Assembly (NCBI RefSeq): GCF_032716425.1 | Contig: NZ_CP090419.1 | Location: 2,420,001 to 2,484,000 of the forward strand | Direction of reading: 5' to 3' | Length of the DNA stretch: 64,000 nucleotides | From: Pseudoalteromonas sp. N1230-9 | Lineage (GTDB): Bacteria; Pseudomonadota; Gammaproteobacteria; Enterobacterales; Alteromonadaceae | Notes under the pieces: generated by a model | Database searches by the model: none | Told to the model about the DNA's origin: nothing | Seen by the model: the letters and a program-made list of their open reading frames with translations, nothing else | Translations under genes and position numbers: made by a program | Shown: positions 57,679-64,000 of the stretch, piece after piece | Layout of the letters: every line of letters begins with the position of its first letter | How positions within the stretch are numbered: the first letter of the stretch is position 1

Positions 57679-58452
57679 TTAAACTGGCAAACCACTATGA
57701 AACTTAAAATCGTCATCAGGCGTTGCAATCAGCTCAGCCTCAATTTGACCAAAAAACTCAACACGCTCGGTAATATCAAATTCACTGATTTCTTGCGCGA
57801 GTGTTAAATAGTCTTGGTAATGACGGGCTTCTGAGCGCAATAATGAAATATAAAAATCCCCTAACCGCTTATCAACATGAGGAGCGAGCTTAGCGAACCG
57901 TTCACATGAGCGGGCTTCGATGTAAGCACCGATAATGAGTTTATCGACTAGCGCATCTGGCTCGTAGGTTTTTACATGGCGCAGCATACCCTTTGCGTAG
58001 CGACATGGCGTAATACTTTTATATTCAATACCGTACTCATCCATGATCTCAAGCACTTGATAAAAGTGATGTAGCTCTTCTTTTATAAGCATGACCATTT
58101 TATCAATCAGATCTTGCCCGTAAGGCGAGTTCGATTTTGGGATCATTGATTTAGTTAGCTTGTTTTTATCTGCAAGTTCTCGCCAATCCCCTTCTCGTTT
58201 ATAAATAAGAGTTTCAAAAGGTTTTAGCCATGCAAGTAATGCATCACCACTTTCTTTATCAACTGCATACTTACGAATTAAAAACATCGCTGACTGAGCA
58301 GCTTTCAATTCACAAATAAGGTGATCAATTAATACCACATCTAAGTTTTCTTGTTTGATTGCCGCAGCAATCCACTCATCAGGCGTTTCACACTTTAAAA
58401 AAGAATGGATAGGAGCGAGTAAAGCAGAGTAAGGCACTGAATAATTTCTCAT
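57679..58452 (-). CDS. miaE: tRNA-(ms2io6A)-hydroxylase MiaE
   Basis: Non-haem di-iron monooxygenase that hydroxylates the isopentenyl group of ms2i6A37 in tRNA, an oxygen-dependent modification. Di-iron ligand motifs are present: EELHHFYQVLE (about 130), YIEARSCERF (about 180) and RSEARHYQDY (about 210). The frame is open to 58506. The ATG at 58452 (MRNYSVPYSALLAPIHSFL) gives 257 residues and best fits the family, but none of the candidate starts (58452, 58488, 58506) has a good ribosome binding site. Confidence 0.88.
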   Translation of the reverse strand: MRNYSVPYSALLAPIHSFLKCETPDEWIAAAIKQENLDVVLIDHLICELKAAQSAMFLIRKYAVDKESGDALLAWLKPFETLIYKREGDWRELADKNKLTKSMIPKSNSPYGQDLIDKMVMLIKEELHHFYQVLEIMDEYGIEYKSITPCRYAKGMLRHVKTYEPDALVDKLIIGAYIEARSCERFAKLAPHVDKRLGDFYISLLRSEARHYQDYLTLAQEISEFDITERVEFFGQIEAELIATPDDDFKFHSGLPV

Positions 58453-58666
58453 CAATAAACGTGGGTAGATTTTACCATATAAATACATTGTCATTCTATG
58501 ACCCATATCAGTACAGGACTAATTTCTATATGCACTAAAGACTTATATATAACCCATCATTTCCAGTATTTCAGGTTCTTGACAATATGTGATAAGTGGA
58601 CCATAACTTAATCAAAGCTGTACAAAAATAAAACAGCTCATATTCCTATTTACAGGGGCAACAATT

Positions 58667-59266
58667 ATGATTTTGAACCACTTATGGGGCTTATACGCCC
58701 ACCCACTCGAAGAATGGCAAACAATAGATAATCGACATGAAAGCTTGCGTTACAGCTTATCACACATCTTACTCATTGCATGTATTCCATCTATCATGGG
58801 CTATTATTCATCAGTCCATCTGGGTTGGAGCATTGGCTCCGGTGAGGCAGTATTTTTAACGCATGATAGCGCGCTATTGATTGCGATAGCCATGTACTTT
58901 GCGCTTATTGTAGGTGTGTTTGCACTAGCTTACTTAGCACACTGGATGGCCGTGACCTTCGGTGCAAAACCCACCTTTACTCAAACCCTAGAACTTGCTG
59001 CTTACACAGCAACACCGGTATTTATGTCTTCATTTGCGGCGTTTCTACCAGAGCTTTGGTTTGTGGTGTGTGTAGGACTTGTAGCTCTCGCCTACTCTGT
59101 TTACCTGCTCTATACTGGGGTACCAATTTTAATGCACATTCCTGAAGAGCGAGGCTTTATTTATGCCAGTTCAGTGGTCACTTGCGGATTAATTCTACTC
59201 GTCATAATCCTTGCTGCAACAGCAATTCTGTGGACAAACGGTATAGTCCACCCAATGTTTACCTAA
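58667..59266 (+). CDS. Yip1-family inner-membrane protein (YohC-like)
   Basis: A 199-residue membrane protein with five hydrophobic segments (about 30-48, 65-92, 108-125, 127-150 and 165-190). The opening HLWGLYAHPLEEWQTID is the bacterial Yip1-domain start, as in E. coli YohC. No enzymatic motif is visible, and the biological role of bacterial Yip1 proteins is poorly defined. It stands alone with AGGGG upstream. Confidence 0.8.
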   Translation: MILNHLWGLYAHPLEEWQTIDNRHESLRYSLSHILLIACIPSIMGYYSSVHLGWSIGSGEAVFLTHDSALLIAIAMYFALIVGVFALAYLAHWMAVTFGAKPTFTQTLELAAYTATPVFMSSFAAFLPELWFVVCVGLVALAYSVYLLYTGVPILMHIPEERGFIYASSVVTCGLILLVIILAATAILWTNGIVHPMFT

Positions 59267-59291
59267 ATTATTTCCTTTCTTTCCACAAGCA

Positions 59292-59317
59292 AAAAAGGAG
59301 CTATGTAGCTCCTTTTT
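59292..59317. terminator. Bidirectional terminator between the Yip1 gene and purF
   Basis: aaaaaggagct (59292-59302) pairs with agctccttttt (59307-59317) around a 4-base loop, with T runs on both strands. It serves both convergent genes. Confidence 0.92.
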
Positions 59318-59339
59318 CATGTATTAGTGTAAAAACTAA

Positions 59340-60866
59340 TTAGTCTGCACTGTTTTCTTCTTGGTTATGTAATTCTAAACCAGAAGACATTGCATTTTCA
59401 CGCGTGGATTTTGCAGAATCATTACGTAGACGATCGATATGGTTAAGATATTCTTGATCGATATCACCCGTTATATATTGTCCATCGAATACCGATGTTT
59501 CAAAGCGAGTGATTTCAGGGTTTTCTTGGCTCACCGCTGAGATTAAATCATCAAGAGACTGGAAAATGAGCCCATCAGCACCAATGCTTGCATTAATGTC
59601 TTCCACTTCACGACCATGAGCAATTAACTCAGCAGCCGAAGGCATGTCAATTCCATACACGTTCGGGAAACGAATTTCTGGTGCAGCTGATGCAAAATAA
59701 ACGTTCTTTGCACCTGACTCACGAGCCATCTCAACGATTTGCGCTGACGTGGTACCACGAACAATTGAGTCATCAACAAGCAATACATTCTTACCCTTGA
59801 ACTCACGGTCAATGGCATTCAGTTTTTGACGAACTGACTTCTTACGCATTTCTTGACCTGGCATGATGAAGGTGCGGCCAATGTAACGGTTTTTAACAAA
59901 ACCTTGACGGTATGGCAGGTTAAGCGCTGATGCAATTTCAAGCGCCACATCACATGATGTTTCAGGGATTGGAATAACCACGTCGATGTCTTTATCAGCC
60001 CATTCACGTGCTATTTTTTCACCTAACTTAGTCCCCATGTTTACACGCGTTGCATAAACCGACATACGATCAATGGTTGAATCTGGGCGCGCAAAATAAA
60101 CAAACTCAAAAATACACGGCGCATATGTGGCCTTTTCAGCACACGCTTGTGAGAAAAGCTGACCTTCTTCAGTCACGTAAATAGCTTCGCCTGGCGCTAC
60201 ATCGCGTACAAACTCAAAGCCATCTGTTTTCAATGCAACGCTTTCTGATGCAAACATGTACTCAGTACCGTTTGCTGTTTCACGCTTACCAAATACAAGT
60301 GGACGAATACCGTTCGGGTCACGAAAGGCAACAATACCGTGGCCGATAATCATTGCTATTGTTGCGTAACCACCCGTTACTTTGTTATTTACTTCCGTTA
60401 CTGCTGTGAAGATATCTTCAGCATCGAGTTTAAGTTTATTAGACTTACTTAACTCATGCGCCATGATATTAAGTAATATTTCAGAGTCAGATGTTGTATT
60501 AACATGACGGCGAGCTTCTGAAAATAATTGCTCTTTTAATGCTTCTGCGTTTGTTAAATTACCATTGTGTGCAAGTGCAATACCAAACGGTGAGTTAACA
60601 TAGAAAGGTTGCGCTTCTGACGAGCTAGAAGATCCAGCTGTCGGATAGCGAACATGACCAATACCAATCGTACCTTGAAGGCGTTTCATGTGACGGGTAT
60701 GAAACACATCTTTCACAAGGCCGTTGGCTTTACGTAAGCTAAACGTATTATTTTCAATGGTAATGATGCCAGCTGCATCTTGACCGCGGTGTTGCAAAAC
60801 AGTTAAGCCATCATACAGCGCCTGATTAACAGGAGAAGTTCCGACTATGCCAACGATACCACACAT
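59340..60866 (-). CDS. purF: Amidophosphoribosyltransferase
   Basis: First committed step of purine synthesis: PRPP plus glutamine to phosphoribosylamine. The 508-residue protein has the N-terminal glutaminase domain with the nucleophile Cys2 (MCGIVGIVG) and the PRPP-binding loop [18 protein letters not shown] (about 360-377). It lacks the long propeptide of the Bacillus type, since Cys follows Met directly. It follows cvpA by 18 bases, as in E. coli. Confidence 0.97.
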   Translation of the reverse strand: MCGIVGIVGTSPVNQALYDGLTVLQHRGQDAAGIITIENNTFSLRKANGLVKDVFHTRHMKRLQGTIGIGHVRYPTAGSSSSSEAQPFYVNSPFGIALAHNGNLTNAEALKEQLFSEARRHVNTTSDSEILLNIMAHELSKSNKLKLDAEDIFTAVTEVNNKVTGGYATIAMIIGHGIVAFRDPNGIRPLVFGKRETANGTEYMFASESVALKTDGFEFVRDVAPGEAIYVTEEGQLFSQACAEKATYAPCIFEFVYFARPDSTIDRMSVYATRVNMGTKLGEKIAREWADKDIDVVIPIPETSCDVALEIASALNLPYRQGFVKNRYIGRTFIMPGQEMRKKSVRQKLNAIDREFKGKNVLLVDDSIVRGTTSAQIVEMARESGAKNVYFASAAPEIRFPNVYGIDMPSAAELIAHGREVEDINASIGADGLIFQSLDDLISAVSQENPEITRFETSVFDGQYITGDIDQEYLNHIDRLRNDSAKSTRENAMSSGLELHNQEENSAD

Positions 60867-60884
60867 TAAATTTATCCTCGCCGA

Positions 60885-61379
60885 TTAACGGTTTACCGAA
60901 TTTAAAAAGCTTGAGTTGTTTTCGAGGTACGAAAAGAACCACTCAACAACAAAGCCAAATTCTGGAATCAAAATAGAGTTACCCCACCAGTGCGTATTAG
61001 GTGCACTGGTAAAAGCATCAAGAAAGAAGAGTAACGCGCTTACGACCAACACGCCACGAAGAGCACCAAACACTATGCCGAATACACGGTCGGTGCCAGA
61101 TAAACCAGTACGTTGTACAAGCTCACCTAAAATATAGTTTAGTAATCCACCCAACAGGAGTGTCGCAAAGAATAATATGGCTATTGCGGCTGCATTTCTT
61201 AAAAGGGGTTCTGAAATACTTGTTAGGAAGGAAGCTAAATATTGGTAAAACAAACTAGAGATGATAAATGCGCCAGCCCATACAGCTAATGACATTGCTT
61301 CTTTTACGAAGCCACGTATTAAGCCGATGATAGTGGATAGTGCAATAATGCCAAGTATGGCGTAATCAACCCAGATCAT
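60885..61379 (-). CDS. cvpA: CvpA-family inner-membrane protein
   Basis: Small membrane protein (164 residues) with four hydrophobic segments. In E. coli it is needed for colicin V production and envelope robustness. It begins [21 protein letters not shown], the typical opening, and has the conserved RGFVKE and [12 protein letters not shown] loops. The start at 61379 is preferred over an ATG three codons earlier. It pairs with purF. Confidence 0.93.
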   Translation of the reverse strand: MIWVDYAILGIIALSTIIGLIRGFVKEAMSLAVWAGAFIISSLFYQYLASFLTSISEPLLRNAAAIAILFFATLLLGGLLNYILGELVQRTGLSGTDRVFGIVFGALRGVLVVSALLFFLDAFTSAPNTHWWGNSILIPEFGFVVEWFFSYLENNSSFLNSVNR

Positions 61380-61703
61380 AAGAACCAACTAGTCGTTAAT
61401 TTGGGGCGCATTCTATACCCAAACCACCTGTGGATGCAAGAATTCAGCATGAGATAAAACGCATTTAGGCAAGGCATTGATTGTAGAGAATGGTGTCCCC
61501 TTGTCAAAATCAATAACGCAGAATAAATGCGTTTTAGCCATGCCCTTCGGGCGCTTCACAGGGCTTCCACTACTGTGTTGTGGCAATTTGAAAGGTACCT
61601 ACATTCCTGCATCGCCACGCCTTGTATTGAAAACCCTGTGATAGCGCTGAATCATGGATCTACAGGCGGTTTGGGTATTTGAGCTACCTATAGAATTGCC
61701 AGA
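61380..61703. repeat. Structured intergenic region between dedD and cvpA
   Basis: This 324-base gap breaks the usual close dedD-cvpA spacing. taaaacgcattta (61455-61467) and its exact complement (61524-61536) form a 13-base inverted repeat with a 56-base loop, and gccc-ttc-gggc (61542-61551) forms a small hairpin. A 42-codon minus-strand frame (61413-61541) spans the inverted repeat, but it has no recognisable similarity or ribosome binding site. The composition and hairpins suggest an inserted, non-coding repeat family. Confidence 0.5.
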
Positions 61704-62333
61704 TCATTTTGTAATTTCAAACTGAGTAACTTTGCCGTTTAACTTGGTTAACTGCTTTAACTCAGGGAGCTTACTCTCTAACTCTTTCTTGCTAAGTGAA
61801 GGACCTACAAAGACTTTTGTCAGTGTTCCGTTCGGGGTTTTGATTGGACGAGTAAAGGTTTTAAAGCCGTTCGCTTTAAGCTTTTCAAGTAATGACTTTA
61901 CATTAGGCGCGTGTGAGAAACTACCCAATTGGATTACATAAGCCATTTGCGTGAGGTTTTCTTCTGGCTTACGAGCAGGCTCCGATGTTTTTACTACTGG
62001 CTTGGCTGCTTTAACAACTGCAACAGGATCTTGAGTTGATGCTTCAACCATTTTAGGCGCATCATCAAATTGCTCAGTTTGCTCTGCTGTAAGCTCAGCG
62101 TCATTCGCTTGTGCATTTTCGACAGGTATTTCAGCAGGCTGCTCTGCAGAGGCAACTTTACTATCAATTTCATCTTGTAAGTCAATCGTTGTGAACTCAG
62201 GGCGTTCAGGAATTGCTTTAAAACCTTCTGTATAGTGAACTTTCTCTCCATCCAAAATATTTGGAATAAAGACAATAGCCGCCACAACCACAATGGTGGT
62301 CCCTACTAAGCGATTAATAAACCCTGCGTTCAC
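61704..62333 (-). CDS. dedD: Cell-division SPOR-domain protein DedD
   Basis: Inner-membrane protein recruited to the septum by binding denuded peptidoglycan. The 209 residues have a short cytoplasmic start, one membrane segment (about 8-27), a Glu/Ala/Pro-rich periplasmic linker (about 35-130) and the C-terminal SPOR domain (about 130-207, AYVIQLGSFSHAPNVKSLLE and KVFVGPSLSKKE). It lies 11 bases after folC. Confidence 0.93.
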   Translation of the reverse strand: MNAGFINRLVGTTIVVVAAIVFIPNILDGEKVHYTEGFKAIPERPEFTTIDLQDEIDSKVASAEQPAEIPVENAQANDAELTAEQTEQFDDAPKMVEASTQDPVAVVKAAKPVVKTSEPARKPEENLTQMAYVIQLGSFSHAPNVKSLLEKLKANGFKTFTRPIKTPNGTLTKVFVGPSLSKKELESKLPELKQLTKLNGKVTQFEITK

Positions 62334-62344
62334 CGAATTCCTCT

Positions 62345-63610
62345 CTATTTTTTAAAATAGCTGATTGCTGCAGCCACGGTTATAAATGAGCCAAACACAA
62401 TTACTAAGGTGTTATTGTCTACATTTGGTAATAGTGTGTCTAGCGCAGTTTCAACACTGTCATATTGCGTACTAGGCGCTGTTGATGTCGTTTCAGCCAA
62501 TGCCTTTGCAAGGTTTTCAACCTTATCGCCGCGAAAACAATCTAAACTGGCTAACGACCACTCATGAACAACATCCGCCACAGCTGACATTGCTGCCACT
62601 TTATCTTTATCTGCAAGCATAGCGACTAATGCATGAATTTTAAACCCTTGATCTTTATACACGCTTAATTTACGCGCCAAATAACGGGCCGATTCAGGGT
62701 TATGTGCCACATCGGTAAAAATAAGTGGCTGTTCACTTAGCTGCTGAAAACGTCCTTCAACTGTTAAATTAGCTAAACAATCACGTACTTGTTGCTCACT
62801 AGGTAGTAAGTCAAGTTTAGCCAATAAGGTCAACGCAGTGGCTGCATTTTGACAAGGGATCGCAGGTTTTGCTAGGCGCAAGTCTTTACCTTTGTACTGC
62901 CAATTAAAACCTTCACTGTCTTCAGTGAATTTAAAATCACGGCCAGATAACACCATATCAGCATCAATTTCATTACCGTAATCAGTTACTGTATGTGGAA
63001 TATCTAAATCACCAACAATTGCGGGTATGTGAGGTCGGAAGATACCTGCTTTATCGTAGCCAACAAGCTCGCGTGTATCACCTAGGTATTCTTTATGGTC
63101 TAGATCGATAGTTGTGATTACACACGCATGTGGTGTGACAATATTAGTCGCATCATAGCGGCCACCTAAACCCACTTCTAACAATACATAATCAACAGCG
63201 TGACGTTTAAAAATTGCCAGTGCACCTAACGTGCCGTACTCAAAATACGTCAGTGGCGTCTCACCACGGCCCTTTTCCAGCATATCGAAAGCATCAACAT
63301 GGAATTGGTCATCAAGCTCTTGGCCATTAATACGCACGCGTTCGTTGTAACGAATTAGGTGTGGAGAAGCATATGTACCCACACTAAAACCTTGTGCTAG
63401 TAATAGGCTTTCTAGGCAACGCGCTGTGGTGCCTTTACCATTGGTACCTGCGATTAATATTATTTTGCTCGGTGTACCGAGTAAGCCAATTTGGTTTGCA
63501 ACGCGAGCAACGCGCTCTAAGCCCATTTCAATATTGGCGGGGTGAACACTTTCTAAATAACAAAGCCAATCATCAAGGCTTGATGATTGGCTAGGAAGGA
63601 TTTCTGTCAT
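62345..63610 (-). CDS. folC: Bifunctional folylpolyglutamate/dihydrofolate synthase
   Basis: Adds the first glutamate to dihydropteroate and extends folate polyglutamate tails. The 421 residues have the P-loop IAGTNGKGTTARCLESLL (about 52-69), the LEVGLGGRYDATNIV region and a C-terminal Mur-ligase-type domain with FTDVAHNPESARYLA. It sits between accD and dedD, the standard gammaproteobacterial order. Confidence 0.96.
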   Translation of the reverse strand: MTEILPSQSSSLDDWLCYLESVHPANIEMGLERVARVANQIGLLGTPSKIILIAGTNGKGTTARCLESLLLAQGFSVGTYASPHLIRYNERVRINGQELDDQFHVDAFDMLEKGRGETPLTYFEYGTLGALAIFKRHAVDYVLLEVGLGGRYDATNIVTPHACVITTIDLDHKEYLGDTRELVGYDKAGIFRPHIPAIVGDLDIPHTVTDYGNEIDADMVLSGRDFKFTEDSEGFNWQYKGKDLRLAKPAIPCQNAATALTLLAKLDLLPSEQQVRDCLANLTVEGRFQQLSEQPLIFTDVAHNPESARYLARKLSVYKDQGFKIHALVAMLADKDKVAAMSAVADVVHEWSLASLDCFRGDKVENLAKALAETTSTAPSTQYDSVETALDTLLPNVDNNTLVIVFGSFITVAAAISYFKK

Positions 63611-63635
63611 AGCGATTAATCAGTTAAGCTGAAAT

Positions 63636-64000
63636 TTACGCTACTCTATGCTCTTGTTCAGTAGAAGGCAAGTTCATAAATTTCGCTAAGATACGCGCAA
63701 GGGTGTCACGCATTTCACGACGGTCAACAATCATGTCGATTGCCCCGTGCTCTAGCAAGAATTCACTGCGTTGGAAACCTTCAGGTAGTGTTTCACGCAC
63801 TGTTTGCTCGATTACACGAGGGCCGGCAAAGCCAATAAGTGCTTTTGGTTCAGCAACGTTTATATCGCCAAGCATTGCCAGTGACGCAGATACACCACCC
63901 ATTGTTGGGTCGGTTAATACTGAGATAAACGGTAAGCCTTTTTCGCTCATTTTAGCCAGTGCAGCACTTGTTTTTGCCATTTGCATTAATGACATAAGCG
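63636..64000 (-). CDS. accD: Acetyl-CoA carboxylase carboxyltransferase beta subunit, C-terminal part (window edge)
   Basis: With AccA it transfers the carboxyl group from biotin to acetyl-CoA, giving malonyl-CoA for fatty-acid synthesis. The visible 120 or so residues include [20 protein letters not shown] and [17 protein letters not shown], the conserved crotonase-fold core, and [18 protein letters not shown]. The frame is open to the right edge, so the N-terminal zinc domain is outside the window. Confidence 0.95.
   Translation of the reverse strand, partial: LMSLMQMAKTSAALAKMSEKGLPFISVLTDPTMGGVSASLAMLGDINVAEPKALIGFAGPRVIEQTVRETLPEGFQRSEFLLEHGAIDMIVDRREMRDTLARILAKFMNLPSTEQEHRVA

Noticed and set aside
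61413..61541. 42-codon minus-strand frame as a real small protein
   Set aside because: It spans a long inverted repeat, lacks a ribosome binding site and resembles nothing I know; it is more likely translated repeat sequence.
61380..61703. PurR operator before cvpA-purF
   Set aside because: No sequence close to the ACGCAAACGTTTGCGT-type palindrome was found.

Overview
The window looks like a chromosomal backbone segment from a marine gammaproteobacterium of the Alteromonadales, most likely Pseudoalteromonas. The basis is the protein sequences, the low GC content, classic gammaproteobacterial gene orders, and an interspersed repeat that resembles ones I remember from that genus. The genus is an inference from memory and was not checked by a search. 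Almost all of the window is dense, intact housekeeping DNA. I see no prophage, transposase gene, CRISPR array, rRNA operon or defence island.

Layout. Positions 1-12352 (minus strand) hold the translation and envelope block rpsB-tsf-pyrH-frr-uppS-cdsA-dxr-rseP-bamA-skp-lpxD-fabZ-lpxA; lpxA runs off the left edge. It covers ribosome and translation factors, UMP kinase, undecaprenyl-PP, phospholipid and isoprenoid precursors, outer-membrane protein assembly and lipid A synthesis. Divergent to it, 12625-16878 (plus) carries map-glnD-dapD. Positions 17110-26372 are more accessory: an RND permease with its membrane-fusion partner, a BetT-like BCCT carrier, a chemoreceptor and a small membrane protein of unknown function. 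Positions 26472-29030 carry aromatic and sulfur amino-acid catabolism (phhB, phhA, megL), with two TyrR/PhhR-type operators in front of phhA.

Positions 29165-39578 are the envelope-stress block: ycjX-ycjF, pspABC behind a sigma-54-type promoter, divergent pspF, and sapABCDF directly after pspF. Positions 39675-43017 hold a cupin gene whose 5' end is displaced by a 163-bp inverted-repeat element, a GNAT acetyltransferase, ppiD and hupB. Positions 43229-49348 are the protein quality-control set tig-clpP-clpX-lon; lon has a near-consensus sigma-32 promoter. Positions 49715-50361 hold a tRNA operon Pro-Arg-His-Pro-(decayed Pro)-Pro behind a strong promoter with a GC-rich discriminator. Positions 50639-55398 hold folD, an EamA transporter, cysS, ppiB and lpxH. 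Positions 55454-59266 are the least conserved part: an orphan solute-binding-like protein, a secreted cysteine- and glycine-rich protein of unknown function, miaE and a Yip1-family membrane protein. Positions 59340-64000 hold accD (partial)-folC-dedD-cvpA-purF.

Several 5' starts were moved inward because the longest reading frame runs back through a terminator hairpin or lacks a ribosome binding site (uppS, pyrH, lpxH, bamA, dxr, cdsA, hupB, lon, folD, the BCCT carrier, the chemoreceptor and the 188-residue membrane protein). I found no convincing new multi-gene system. The best leads are the inverted-repeat element and its short relative, the tRNA-Pro amplification with a decayed copy, the structured dedD-cvpA intergenic region, and the orphan secreted protein at 56309-57433.
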